Source of the DNA: RAM1 sp041905405
Lineage (GTDB): Bacteria; Pseudomonadota; Gammaproteobacteria; Burkholderiales; Burkholderiaceae_C
Direction: 5' to 3'
Assembly (NCBI GenBank): GCA_041905405.1
Contig: JAYRLC010000009.1
Span: 1-64,000 of the forward strand
DNA length: 64,000 nucleotides
In this document: positions 49,749-60,223 of the stretch, piece by piece
Position numbering within the stretch: position 1 is the stretch's first letter
How the letters are laid out: each line of letters begins with the position of its first letter
Program-made: the position numbers and the translations under genes
Notes under the pieces: generated by a model
Database searches by the model: none
What the model saw: only the letters and a program-made list of their open reading frames with translations
What the model was told of the DNA's origin: nothing

Positions 49749-50897
49749 ATGCAGACTTCCATCTACGACACACCCGAATACGACACCCTGCGCGACCAGG
49801 TCGCGAAGTTCATCGCGCGTGAGGTCGAGCCGCACGCCGACCAATGGGAGGAGCAGGGCTTCGTGCCGCGCGAGGTGCTGCGCCGCATGGGCCAGGCCGG
49901 CCTGTTCGGCCTGATGTACGAGAGCGCCTATGGCGGCGCCGAGGCCGATGCGCTCACCAATCTGGTGTTTGCCGAAGCATTGAGCCAGAGCACCTATGCG
50001 GGCTTCATCATCACCGTGCTGGTCCACACCGACATGGCGAGCCCCCACCTGCACCATGCGGGCAACGCGGCGCAGAAAGAAAAGTACCTGAAGAAGGTGA
50101 TCGCCGGTGAACTGATCACGGCCGTGGGCATCACCGAGCCCGGCGCGGGATCGGATGTGGCGGGCATCCGCACGAGCGCCAAACGCGACGGCGATGGTCC
50201 GGGTGCAGGGTGGGTCATCAACGGCACCAAGATGTTCATCACCAACGGCGTGCACGCCGACCTGTATTTCGTGGCGGCCAAGACCGGGCCGGGCAAGCGC
50301 GAGGTGTCCATGTTCATTGTGGAAAAGGGCACGCCTGGTTTCAGCGTGGGCCGTGCGCTGAAAAAGACCGGCTGGCTGAGTTCCGACACGGCCGAACTCG
50401 TCTTCGACAACGTGCGCATCCCCGCCGCCAACCTGCTGGGCGAAGAGGGCAAGGGCTTCTATTCGGTCATGAAGAACTTCCAGACCGAACGCATCGCGCT
50501 GGCTGCCATGGCCGTGGGCCACTGCCAGCGTGCGCTTTCCCTCACGCTGGACTACGTGCGCCAGCGCCAGGCCTTCGGCGGCCCACTGTGGAACCAGCAG
50601 ACCATCCGCCAGCGGCTGTCCATGCTGGACGCGAAGACGCGCGCCGCGCGTGCGTTCATGTACCAGTGCGCCTGGCGGGTCACGCAGGGCCACGACATCG
50701 TGCAGGACGTGTCCATGCTCAAGGCGCTGACCGGCGAACTGGTGAACGAGGTCGTGCAGACCTGCCAGCAGTTTCACGGCGGCATGGGCTACATCCGCGA
50801 GACAGCCATCGAACGTCTGTGGCGTGACGCGCGCGTGCTGGGCATTGGCGGCGGCGCGACGGAAGTCATGCTCGAAGAAGTGGCCAAGCGGTATTGA
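49749..50897 (+). CDS. Acyl-CoA dehydrogenase, IVD/LCAD-like base position
   Basis: A 382-residue FAD acyl-CoA dehydrogenase: TEPGAGSDVAGIRTSAK, KMFITNGVHADLYF and C-terminal GGMGYIRETAIERLWRD. The usual late catalytic Glu is absent (GIGGGATEV), but a Glu lies in FQTERIALAA, where isovaleryl-/long-chain enzymes place their base. It is probably an active enzyme with long or branched substrate. Start ATG 49749 chosen over TTG 49734. It follows liuB by 19 bases and ends 62 bases before the VapB-like gene. Confidence 0.92.
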   Translation: MQTSIYDTPEYDTLRDQVAKFIAREVEPHADQWEEQGFVPREVLRRMGQAGLFGLMYESAYGGAEADALTNLVFAEALSQSTYAGFIITVLVHTDMASPHLHHAGNAAQKEKYLKKVIAGELITAVGITEPGAGSDVAGIRTSAKRDGDGPGAGWVINGTKMFITNGVHADLYFVAAKTGPGKREVSMFIVEKGTPGFSVGRALKKTGWLSSDTAELVFDNVRIPAANLLGEEGKGFYSVMKNFQTERIALAAMAVGHCQRALSLTLDYVRQRQAFGGPLWNQQTIRQRLSMLDAKTRAARAFMYQCAWRVTQGHDIVQDVSMLKALTGELVNEVVQTCQQFHGGMGYIRETAIERLWRDARVLGIGGGATEVMLEEVAKRY

Positions 50898-50920
50898 TCG
50901 GTTGAGTCTAAAAGCATTAA

Positions 50921-50948
50921 TGTGTATGATTTGTTTGTTTTATACACA
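50921..50948 (+). promoter_or_regulatory. Inverted repeat before vapB, probable operator
   Basis: TGTGTAT (50921-50927) and ATACACA (50942-50948) are perfect inverted arms around a 14-base AT-rich centre. It lies just before the VapB-like gene in a stretch much poorer in GC than its surroundings. VapBC complexes bind such sites to repress themselves. Confidence 0.65.
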
Positions 50949-50959
50949 AAGGTGAGGCC

Positions 50960-51208
50960 ATGCGAACCAATATCGTGATCGACGACGACCTTATGGAAGC
51001 CGCCATGAAAGCTGGCGGGTTCAAGACCAAGCGCGATGCCGTCGAAGAAGGCTTGCGCCTTCTTGCGCGTCGTGCCGCGTACCAGAACATCCGCGCCTTG
51101 CGCGGCAAGCTCAATTGGAGCCTTGACGGCGACTGGCCCGCGGCCGCCCAGTCGGTGCAGGAGCCACAGGCCGCGTACGCCGCGGCGCGCAAGGAAGGCC
51201 GCAAGTGA
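50960..51208 (+). CDS. vapB: VapB-type antitoxin (ribbon-helix-helix)
   Basis: An 82-residue type II antitoxin. MRTNIVIDDDLMEAAMKAGG is the standard N-terminal strand and helix of the VapB (DUF2191) family, followed by FKTKRDAVEEGLRLLARR. The charged tail should bind the toxin. Stop overlaps the VapC start (GTGA). It is preceded by an AAAGGTGAG ribosome site and by an inverted repeat. It is inserted in the liu operon. Confidence 0.93.
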   Translation: MRTNIVIDDDLMEAAMKAGGFKTKRDAVEEGLRLLARRAAYQNIRALRGKLNWSLDGDWPAAAQSVQEPQAAYAAARKEGRK

Positions 51209-51609
51209 TCACGGCCGACTCCAGTGTGTGGATCGACTACTTCAATGGCCAGGACACGCCCCAGGTGCGCCAGCTCGACGCCGCGCTGGACGACAGCACG
51301 AACGAGATCGTGCTGCTGGACGTGGTGCTGATGGAAGTGCTGCGCGGATTCCGCTACGACCGCGAATACGACTTCGCGCGCCAGGCGCTGGCGCCGCTGC
51401 CGGTGGAAACGGCCGGGGGCGAAGACGTTGCGCACCACGCCGCCGCCATGTACCGGCGCCTGCGCACCCACGGTATCACCGTGCGCAGCCCCATCGACCT
51501 GCTGGTGGGCGCCTGGTGCATCCGCAACGACTGCCTACTGATCCAGGACGACGGCGACTTCGCGGGCATGGAGCAAATGGAAGGGCTGCAGGCCTGGCCG
51601 GTGCAATGA
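51205..51609 (+). CDS. vapC: VapC-type PIN-domain toxin
   Basis: A 134-residue PIN ribonuclease. Acidic residues are at VWIDYFNG, VVLMEVLRGFRYD, SPIDLLVGAWC and QDDGDFAGM, the usual four-position cluster. The start is GTG 51205 overlapping vapB by four bases. The stop overlaps the start of the secreted protein gene. It is predicted to cleave tRNA or rRNA when free. Confidence 0.93.
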   Translation: MITADSSVWIDYFNGQDTPQVRQLDAALDDSTNEIVLLDVVLMEVLRGFRYDREYDFARQALAPLPVETAGGEDVAHHAAAMYRRLRTHGITVRSPIDLLVGAWCIRNDCLLIQDDGDFAGMEQMEGLQAWPVQ

Positions 51610-52850
51610 TGGCGCGCGCAGTCCTAACTCTCGCGATGCTTCTATGCACGGGCATTTTTTCCATCCCGGCAGCCGCAGCGGACTGGGTCAAGGTGCCTTA
51701 CCGCTTCGGCAAGGCCGGGCCGGCGCCGGACATGTCGGCGGGTAGCCTCGTGCTGCTGCCGTTCACCTTCCGCAATGAGTACAAGCCCGCAAGGGGCATC
51801 GACAACCTCACGTTGCACTTCAAACGCCTGGACAACGGCCGCGGTGACTACTTTGAATTCATTCGAACATGGGGTGCGGTGAAAGACCGCAGCTACTTTA
51901 TGGGGCTGGTGTGGCTTCTTCCTGGCAAGTACAAGGTGGACCGCGTCAGTGGCGACGGCCTCGCGGGCTTGGGCTCTAACGGGCCGCACGTGAATTTCAC
52001 GGTGGATATTCAGTTCGAAGTACCGAACGTTGGCGAGGTGATCTATCTGGGGCGCAGCAACCTTGTCAACATCGTAAAGCGATCACGCGACGATCAGGGG
52101 ACGGGATTCCCCACCCCAATGATGGATCAAATACTTTGGGGCTTTGGTGACGGCACCCTCGACGTGAGCGTAGATGACAAAGCAGATGAAGACTGGTCCA
52201 TTTACGCCTCGAATTTCCCGCAGTTGAGGCAGTGGCAGCCGCGCACGCAGTTGCCGACCCACTACCGCCTGGATCGGGCTATCACCAGCCAGCAGGCGTC
52301 GATCGATGTTCTGGCCCGAACGTCGCTGCCCGTGCCTCAGGCGCCATACACGCCGGCGGCGGATGCGTTGCGAACTGCGGGGGATGACCTTTCGGCCGTC
52401 AAGGCCGCCGCCGTTGCGGCGGCGGAGCAGGTGGATCGCGCCACTTTACCGTCAATCGTTGTGCCTGAAGCAACTGCCACCGCAGCTGTATCGCCGTCCC
52501 ATGCCAGTGCCGCGCCGTCATCATGGTTTGGCAAGCGGCACACGCGACGCGTTCCGCCGCCCAGCGGGTTCGCTGCCGCCGACAGCCTTGAGGCGGTGCC
52601 TGTCCGAGAAGAAGGCAAGGACCGTTATCGCCACTACCTGACGCTGCCGTCGCCCAAGGCGTTTGTGGTTTATGAGACCAGTGGTTGGCGTTTTTGGTAC
52701 AGCCAGGCTGACGCTATGGTCGAAGCCCTGAACCACTGCGCCCGCGAAGGGCGGCGTTGCTGGCTCTACGCGGTGGACAACCAAGTGGTCTGGCAGGCAA
52801 AGCCGGATCAGCGCATCGGCCGTGCCGATCAACTGCAGAGCACACCATGA
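51606..52850 (+). CDS. Secreted protein of unknown function
   Basis: A 414-residue exported protein (ATG 51609 is an alternative start). MMARAVLTLAMLLCTGIFSI ends in a signal-peptidase site near AAA-ADW. The first mature half is beta-rich (FRNEYKPARGIDNLTLHFKR, LLPGKYKVDRVSG). The middle (about 240-310) is Ala/Pro-rich and low-complexity. The C-terminal part has a two-cysteine motif (ALNHCAREGRRCWLYAVD) that may form a disulfide. No family is recognised. It overlaps vapC at its start and the liuC start (ATGA) at its end, so it is translated within the operon. Locally lower GC than the liu genes. Confidence 0.75.
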   Translation: MMARAVLTLAMLLCTGIFSIPAAAADWVKVPYRFGKAGPAPDMSAGSLVLLPFTFRNEYKPARGIDNLTLHFKRLDNGRGDYFEFIRTWGAVKDRSYFMGLVWLLPGKYKVDRVSGDGLAGLGSNGPHVNFTVDIQFEVPNVGEVIYLGRSNLVNIVKRSRDDQGTGFPTPMMDQILWGFGDGTLDVSVDDKADEDWSIYASNFPQLRQWQPRTQLPTHYRLDRAITSQQASIDVLARTSLPVPQAPYTPAADALRTAGDDLSAVKAAAVAAAEQVDRATLPSIVVPEATATAAVSPSHASAAPSSWFGKRHTRRVPPPSGFAAADSLEAVPVREEGKDRYRHYLTLPSPKAFVVYETSGWRFWYSQADAMVEALNHCAREGRRCWLYAVDNQVVWQAKPDQRIGRADQLQSTP

Positions 52851-53626
52851 ACCACCTGAAAAGCAGCTTTACGGCGGGCGTAGCCACCGTCACCCTGAAC
52901 CGCCCGGACGTGCGCAATGCCTTCAACGACGAAGTCATCGCCGAACTCACACAGGTCTTTGCCGACCTGTCCGCGCGCAGCGACCTGCGCTGCATCGTGC
53001 TGGCGGCCAACGGCCCGGCATTCTGCGCGGGCGCCGACCTGAACTGGATGCGCGCCATGGCCGGCTACGACTGGGACCAGAACCATGCCGACGCGCAGAA
53101 GCTGGCTGGCATGCTGCACACGCTGGACCAATGCCCGCTGCCCATCGTGGGCCGGGTTCAGGGCGACTGCTACGCAGGCGGCATGGGCCTGGCCGCCATC
53201 TGTGACGTGCTGGTGGCGTCCGACAACGTGACCTTCTGCCTGTCCGAAGCGCGCCTGGGCCTGCTGCCCGCCACGATTGCGCCGTACGTAGTGCGCGCCA
53301 TGGGTGCGCAGGCGGCGCGCCGCTACTTCACGACGGCCGAACGCTTCAGCGCCGCGCAGGCGCACGCGATGGGCATGGTGCACGAGCTGTGCACCAGCGC
53401 CGAGCTGGACGCGCGCGTGGCCGGCATCGTGGCCACGCTGGTCGCCAACGGCCCGGCGGCCGTGCGCGCCTGCAAGCTGCTGGTGCGCGACGTGGCGGGC
53501 CAGCCCATCACCGACGCGCTGCGGTCCGAGACGGCGCGCCGCATCGCCGACATCCGCGCGAGCGACGAGGGGCGCGAGGGCGTCGCGTCGTTCCTGAACA
53601 AGCGCAAACCGGCCTGGCTGGTCTGA
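52847..53626 (+). CDS. liuC: Methylglutaconyl-CoA hydratase (enoyl-CoA hydratase family)
   Basis: A 259-residue crotonase. FCAGADLNWMRAM (oxyanion hole) and GDCYAGGMGLAAICDVLVAS (second oxyanion strand) are present. NWMRAM after the AGAD motif is a marker of methylglutaconyl-CoA hydratases. It turns 3-methylglutaconyl-CoA to HMG-CoA in leucine catabolism. Its start overlaps the preceding stop by four bases. LiuB, LiuC, LiuD and LiuE all lie in one direction. Confidence 0.93.
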   Translation: MNHLKSSFTAGVATVTLNRPDVRNAFNDEVIAELTQVFADLSARSDLRCIVLAANGPAFCAGADLNWMRAMAGYDWDQNHADAQKLAGMLHTLDQCPLPIVGRVQGDCYAGGMGLAAICDVLVASDNVTFCLSEARLGLLPATIAPYVVRAMGAQAARRYFTTAERFSAAQAHAMGMVHELCTSAELDARVAGIVATLVANGPAAVRACKLLVRDVAGQPITDALRSETARRIADIRASDEGREGVASFLNKRKPAWLV

Positions 53627-53639
53627 CACCACGCACGAC

Positions 53640-54274
53640 ATGGACACCTGGGCCCACCTTCTGGACGCACCGCAGCTGCTCGCGCTGGCGGCGGCGCTGG
53701 GCTGGGCCAGCGGCATCCGGCTGTATGCGGTGCTGTTCATCACCGGCGCGTCGGGCTTCATGGGCTGGCTCGACCTGCCTGCGGGCCTGCAGGTGCTGCA
53801 GCACCCCGCAGCGCTGTGGGCCAGCGGGCTCATGGTGGCGGTGGAGTTTTTTGCCGACAAGGTGCCGCTGCTGGACAGCGTGTGGGACGCTGCGCACACC
53901 CTGATCCGCATCCCGGCCGGCGCGGTACTGGCGGCCGGCGCGCTGGGCGCCGACGGCGCTGCGGTGGGCTGGGTTGCCGCGGTGCTGGGCGGCTCGCTCG
54001 CGGCCACGGCGCACACGGCCAAGCTCGTCACGCGCGCGGCCGTCAACACGTCGCCCGAGCCGTTTTCCAACGTGGGCGTGTCGCTGGCCGAAGACGGCTT
54101 CGTGCTCTTCATGCTGTGGCTGGCATTCACACATCCGCTGTGGTTTGCCGTGACGCTGGTGCTGACGCTGATCGTCGCCGTTGCGCTGATCGTGGTGCTG
54201 TTCAAGTTCCTGCGCGCCGTGGCGCGCCGGTTTGTGGGTTCGTCGCCGGGCATGCGTCCGGCCGAGGGGAAATG

Positions 54275-54275
<1 letters not shown>
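53640..54275 (+). CDS. DUF4126 family membrane protein
   Basis: A 211-residue membrane protein with about five or six hydrophobic segments (residues 8-28, 33-45, 58-80, 98-125 and 148-190). LAAALGWASGIRLYAVLFIT and the repeat-like VEFFADKVPLLDSVWDAAHT match DUF4126. The function is unknown. It starts 13 bases after liuC, and its stop overlaps the liuD start codons, so it is translated inside the liu operon. A membrane role in branched-chain catabolism is a guess. Confidence 0.85.
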
Positions 54276-56266
<1,991 letters not shown>

Positions 56267-56310
56267 CCCCGCAGGCACGGCGCTGCGCGCGCTGACCCAC
56301 AATCAGCGCC

Positions 56311-57240
56311 ATGCGCATCACCTTCTGCTGTACCCATACCAAGGCCGAGCCCTGGCTCGCCGGCTTTCGCGCCGCGTTGCCGGGCGTTGATATTTCCGAA
56401 TGGGCGCCCGGCGCGCCGCCCGCCGACCATGCCGTCGTGTGGGCGCCGCCCCAGCAGTTCATGGACGAGCAGCCGGCGCTCAGGGGCATCTTCAACACCG
56501 GCGCCGGCGTGGACGCGCTGCTCAAGCTGCGGTTGCCGTCCGGCGCCACGCTGGTGCGGCTGGACGACGCGGGCATGTCGGTGCAGATGGCCGAGTTCGT
56601 CTGCCACGCCATCATCCGCCACTTCCGCGAGCTGGACGGCTATGAGGCCGACGTGGCGCAACAGAAATGGTCGTTCCGCAGGCCCCGCTCGCGCAGCGAA
56701 TTTCCCGTGGGCATCATGGGGCTGGGCGTGCTGGGTGAGCGCGTGGCGCGCGCCGTGGCGCAGTTTGACTTTCCCGTGAATGGCTGGAGCCGTTCGCACA
56801 AGGCCATCGACGGTGTGCGCGGCTTCAGCGGCATGGACTCGCTCAACGATTTTCTGGCGGCATCGCGCTTCCTGGTGTGCCTGGTGCCGCTCACGCCCGA
56901 CACGCAGGACATCCTCAACCTTTCCACGCTGTCGCGCCTGCAGCCTGGCGGCTACGTCATCAACGTCGCGCGTGGCGCGCACCTGGTCGACGACGACCTG
57001 ATCGCGCTGCTGGACAGCGGCCACCTGGCTGGCGCGACACTGGACGTGTTCCGCACCGAACCGCTGCCGGCCGGGCATCCGTTCTGGCTGCATCCCAAAA
57101 TCACCGTCACGCCGCATACTTCAGCCCGGACGCTGCGTGAAGAAACCATTGCGCAGATCGCGGGCAAGATCGCCGCGGTCGAACGCGGTGAACCCATCGC
57201 CGGCCTGCCCGGCGTGGTGGACCGCCAGCGCGGCTACTAG
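56311..57240 (+). CDS. 2-Hydroxyacid dehydrogenase, GhrA-like
   Basis: A 309-residue D-isomer 2-hydroxyacid dehydrogenase. The NAD(P) motif GIMGLGVLGERVARAV is near 135-150, with INVARGAHLVDDDL, the catalytic Arg region and DVFRTEPLP. The catalytic His lies in VTPHTSA. It resembles glyoxylate/hydroxypyruvate reductase A. A CACAAT box is 13 bases before the ATG. It is placed between liuD and liuE; the link to leucine catabolism is unknown. Confidence 0.92.
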   Translation: MRITFCCTHTKAEPWLAGFRAALPGVDISEWAPGAPPADHAVVWAPPQQFMDEQPALRGIFNTGAGVDALLKLRLPSGATLVRLDDAGMSVQMAEFVCHAIIRHFRELDGYEADVAQQKWSFRRPRSRSEFPVGIMGLGVLGERVARAVAQFDFPVNGWSRSHKAIDGVRGFSGMDSLNDFLAASRFLVCLVPLTPDTQDILNLSTLSRLQPGGYVINVARGAHLVDDDLIALLDSGHLAGATLDVFRTEPLPAGHPFWLHPKITVTPHTSARTLREETIAQIAGKIAAVERGEPIAGLPGVVDRQRGY

Positions 57241-57249
57241 GAGCAAGAC

Positions 57250-58158
57250 ATGACACTTCCCGCCAAAGTCAAACTCGTGGACGTCGGCCCGCGCGACGGC
57301 CTGCAGAACGAAAAGCAGCCCGTCCCCGCCGAGGTCAAGATCGGCCTGGTCCACCGTCTACAGGACGCGGGCCTCAAAGAAATCGAGGTCACCAGCTTCG
57401 TCAGCCCCAAATGGGTGCCGCAGATGGCCGACAACGCCGAAGTCATGGCCGGCATCACGCGCAAGCCGGGCGTGCGCTATTCCGTCCTCACGCCCAACAT
57501 GAAGGGCTTCGAGGCGGCGGTGGACAGCAGGCCCGACGAGATCGTCGTGTTCGGCGCCGCGAGTGAGGCCTTCAGCCAGAGGAACATCAACTGCTCCATT
57601 GCCGAAAGCATCGAACGCTTCGCGCCCGTGGTGCAGGCCGCGCGCGACAAGGGCATCTATGTCCGCGGCGCGATCTCCACCGCCGTCGGCTGCCCGTACG
57701 AGGGCGACGTGGCGCCCGAGCGCGTGGAGCTCGTGGCCCGGCTCATGAAAGAGATCGGCGTGCAGCACGTCGGCGTGGCCGACACCATCGGCGTGGGCAC
57801 GCCGGCCAGGGTGCAGCGCGCGATGGAAGCGGCGCTGAAGCACTACGCCATCGACGACGTGTCGGGCCATTTCCATGACACCTACGGCCAGGCCCTGGCC
57901 AACACGCTGGCCACGCTGGAAATGGGCGTGTGGCAGTACGACACGTCCAGCGCAGGGCTGGGCGGCTGCCCCTATGCCAAGGGCGCGACCGGCAACGTCG
58001 CGACCGAGGATGTGGTCTACATGCTGCAGGGCATGGGTATTGATACCGGCATCGACCTGGACAAGCTCATCGACGCGGGCAAATACATCAGCGACCACCT
58101 GGGCCGCAAGCCCAACTCGCGCGCGTCCACGGCCATCCTGAACAAGCGCGCGGGCTGA
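57250..58158 (+). CDS. liuE: Hydroxymethylglutaryl-CoA lyase
   Basis: A 302-residue TIM-barrel lyase that splits HMG-CoA to acetyl-CoA and acetoacetate, the last step of leucine degradation. VDVGPRDGLQNEKQPVP is the N-terminal metal and substrate motif. GHFHDTYGQALANTLATLEM carries metal histidines and GLGGCPYAKGATGNVATEDV carries the catalytic cysteine. It follows the dehydrogenase by nine bases. GAGCAAGAC precedes the ATG. Confidence 0.97.
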   Translation: MTLPAKVKLVDVGPRDGLQNEKQPVPAEVKIGLVHRLQDAGLKEIEVTSFVSPKWVPQMADNAEVMAGITRKPGVRYSVLTPNMKGFEAAVDSRPDEIVVFGAASEAFSQRNINCSIAESIERFAPVVQAARDKGIYVRGAISTAVGCPYEGDVAPERVELVARLMKEIGVQHVGVADTIGVGTPARVQRAMEAALKHYAIDDVSGHFHDTYGQALANTLATLEMGVWQYDTSSAGLGGCPYAKGATGNVATEDVVYMLQGMGIDTGIDLDKLIDAGKYISDHLGRKPNSRASTAILNKRAG

Positions 58159-58164
58159 CGCGCC

Positions 58165-58950
58165 ATGCGCTTCGTCCCGGCGCCCCGGCACCTGTCGGCG
58201 CATGTGCTGGGCGTGGCCGTGCTGCGCACCCAGGCACAGCAGGTCGTGCCGACACCGGCCCATGCGCTGGCGATCTTTACGCTGGTGCACCGCGGGACGC
58301 TGCACGGCGCGGGAGCCGGTGCGCTGCTGGGGCAGGGCAGCGCCGCCCACGCCCGCATCGTCGTGGCAGGGCCGGGCACGGTGTGCGCCAGCCTGCTGTG
58401 CCGCGCCAGCGTGCTGCCGCTGTTGACCGGCGAGCCCGCGTCGCAGTTCGCGGGCGGCGCCGTGCATCCCGGCCTGCTCGGTCTGGATGCCGACACCTTG
58501 CAGGACTCACTGGGCGACAACCCGTCCGACGCCGTGCTGGCGGTGACCCTGTTCAAGCAACTGGACCGTGCCCTGCGCGCCGCGCGTGCCCCGCGCAGCA
58601 GTGCCGTGCGCTTTGCGGGGGCGCTGGCGGGCTGGGCCCACGGCGGCGGCACGCGCGCGCCCGTGGATTGGTCCGAGCGCCAGTGGCAGCGGGCCTGCCA
58701 GGCCGAGCTGGGCGTCACGCCCGTCTTTCTGCAGCGCCTGAACCGCCTGCATGCCAGCGTGCGCGGACGCATGGCGCACAGCGGCGAGCCGCTGGCGCAG
58801 CACGCGCAGCGCGCGGGCTTCTTCGACCAGGCCCACATGGCGCGTGAATACCGACTGCTCATGGGCACCGCGCCACGCGACGGCGTGACCCGCGCCACGG
58901 GCATGGCGCTGGGGTCCAGCGAGCTCGCTCCACGGTTTTTCTCGAACTGA
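58165..58950 (+). CDS. AraC-like helix-turn-helix regulator
   Basis: A 261-residue regulator. The N-terminal part (about 1-140) has no recognised ligand domain. The C-terminal AraC-type domain is visible at about 170-250: WSERQWQRACQAELGVTPVF and QHAQRAGFFDQAHMAREYRL, with the family's second helix-turn-helix. It is directly after liuE by six bases. Its targets may include this operon. Confidence 0.82.
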   Translation: MRFVPAPRHLSAHVLGVAVLRTQAQQVVPTPAHALAIFTLVHRGTLHGAGAGALLGQGSAAHARIVVAGPGTVCASLLCRASVLPLLTGEPASQFAGGAVHPGLLGLDADTLQDSLGDNPSDAVLAVTLFKQLDRALRAARAPRSSAVRFAGALAGWAHGGGTRAPVDWSERQWQRACQAELGVTPVFLQRLNRLHASVRGRMAHSGEPLAQHAQRAGFFDQAHMAREYRLLMGTAPRDGVTRATGMALGSSELAPRFFSN

Positions 58951-58992
58951 AAACCTGTCGGATTTTTCCAAGACGGGCTGCCGCGGCGCACC

Positions 58993-58998
58993 TAGCAT
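58993..58998 (+). promoter_or_regulatory. Possible -10 element of a near-leaderless transcript
   Basis: TAGCAT lies 13 bases before the ATG of the SRPBCC gene, with only CGCGCCC between. This is the same layout as at 32139, where the same hexamer is 12 bases from ATG. No clear -35 box. Confidence 0.35.
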
Positions 58999-59005
58999 CG
59001 CGCCC

Positions 59006-59440
59006 ATGAACCCAGCCATCGAATCACGCATCCATGTCGCGGCGCCAGCGGACGCCGTCTATGCCATCTGGGCCGACGTGCCCAACTGGCCCCGGTGGGA
59101 CCCCGACACACGCCAGGCGTCGCTGGATGGTCCGCTCGCCGTCGGCGCCAGGGGGCGGCTCACCCCGCGCAAGGGCTTTGCCGTCGCCATGCGCGTGGTG
59201 CAGGCCGAGCCCGGCCGGCACTTCACCGTGGAATGCCCCGTGCTGGGCAACGTCATGCGGTTTGAACACCTGCTGCAGCCCGTGCATGACGGTGTGGAGG
59301 TGATCCACCGCGTGTCGTTCCACGGCTGGCTGGCCGGGTGGCTGGACCGCACCGTGGGGCGGGACGTGCGCAACGGCCTGCCGGTCACGCTGCGCGGGCT
59401 CAAGGCCCTGGCCGAGCAGGGGACGCCGGCCGCCGCGTAA
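59006..59440 (+). CDS. SRPBCC-family polyketide cyclase/dehydrase-like protein
   Basis: A 144-residue START-like/SRPBCC fold protein. IESRIHVAAPADAVYAIWAD followed by VPNWPRWDPDTRQASLDGPL is the typical N-terminal strand-helix pattern for hydrophobic ligand binding. No catalytic residues can be named. It probably has its own promoter. Confidence 0.85.
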   Translation: MNPAIESRIHVAAPADAVYAIWADVPNWPRWDPDTRQASLDGPLAVGARGRLTPRKGFAVAMRVVQAEPGRHFTVECPVLGNVMRFEHLLQPVHDGVEVIHRVSFHGWLAGWLDRTVGRDVRNGLPVTLRGLKALAEQGTPAAA

Positions 59441-59450
59441 GATCGGCGGC

Positions 59451-59981
59451 ATGTGTGGAGCCGAACTGCATTCATTGCCCGACAGCGTGCAGCGCGTCGC
59501 GCGCTACCTTCAGGACAAGGGCCATCCCCACGGCCCCGTGATGCTGGACGACGCCGCGCGCACCGCGCAGCAGGCGGCCGACGCCCTGGGCATTGCCGTG
59601 GGCCAGATCGCCAAAAGCATCATCTTCCGCCGCAAGAGCGACGACGCGGCCGTGCTCGTCATCACCTCGGGCGACCGGCGGGTGGACGAGAAGAAGGTCG
59701 ACGCCATCGTCGGCAAAACGGGCCGTGCCGACGCGGATTTCGTGCGCGCCAAAACCGGCTACGCGATCGGTGGCGTGCCGCCCGTGGCGCATGCCACGCC
59801 GCCGGTCACGCTGATCGACCGCGAGCTGCTGCGCTTTGACGAAGTATGGGCGGCCGCGGGCCATCCGCACGGCGTGTTCAAGCTGCGCCCGCAGGATCTG
59901 GAGGCGCTGGCCGGCGCGCCGCTGGCGGACGTGGTGAAGGCGGACGTGGTGAAGGCCGACGCAGCACAGGCCCCGGCATGA
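59451..59981 (+). CDS. YbaK/EbsC-family aminoacyl-tRNA deacylase-like protein
   Basis: A 176-residue YbaK/ProX-like protein that probably removes wrong amino acids from tRNA. IAVGQIAKSIIFRRKSDDAA contains the conserved Lys-Ser, and TGYAIGGVPPVAH the GGVPP loop. The C-terminal tail contains a duplicated ADVVK unit from a 15-base tandem copy. Stop overlaps the next gene start (ATGA). A TAAGAT box is 13 bases before the ATG. Confidence 0.9.
   Translation: MCGAELHSLPDSVQRVARYLQDKGHPHGPVMLDDAARTAQQAADALGIAVGQIAKSIIFRRKSDDAAVLVITSGDRRVDEKKVDAIVGKTGRADADFVRAKTGYAIGGVPPVAHATPPVTLIDRELLRFDEVWAAAGHPHGVFKLRPQDLEALAGAPLADVVKADVVKADAAQAPA
59925..59954 (+). repeat. 15-base direct duplication in the YbaK tail
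   Basis: GCGGACGTGGTGAAG occurs twice without spacing at 59925-59939 and 59940-59954, adding one Ala-Asp-Val-Val-Lys unit. It is in frame and near the C-terminus, so it should be harmless. It is recent, as the copies are identical. Confidence 0.9.
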
Positions 59982-60223
59982 CACAACCGTATTCGGCCAC
60001 CGTGCTCAGGCGCCTGGCCGCGCAGGTCCGCCAGGACGCGATCGACGGCGAGGTGGGCGTGCCGTCACCCTGCGTGTCGATCTGCCGCATGGACGACCAG
60101 CGACAGTTCTGCGTCGGTTGCCTGCGCACCATTCCCGAGATCGCCGGCTGGAGCCGCATGGACGACGATGCCAAGCGGGCGGTGTGGGCGTTGCTGGAAG
60201 AAAGGATGGCGGCCGCCGCATGA
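59978..60223 (+). CDS. DUF1289 domain protein
   Basis: An 81-residue protein. The core SPCVSICRMDDQRQFCVGCL followed by RTIPEIAGWSRM is the DUF1289 signature with four cysteines spaced as a probable metal or iron-sulfur site. The family function is not established. It overlaps the preceding and following genes by four bases each, so the three are one translational unit. Confidence 0.9.
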   Translation: MTQPYSATVLRRLAAQVRQDAIDGEVGVPSPCVSICRMDDQRQFCVGCLRTIPEIAGWSRMDDDAKRAVWALLEERMAAAA

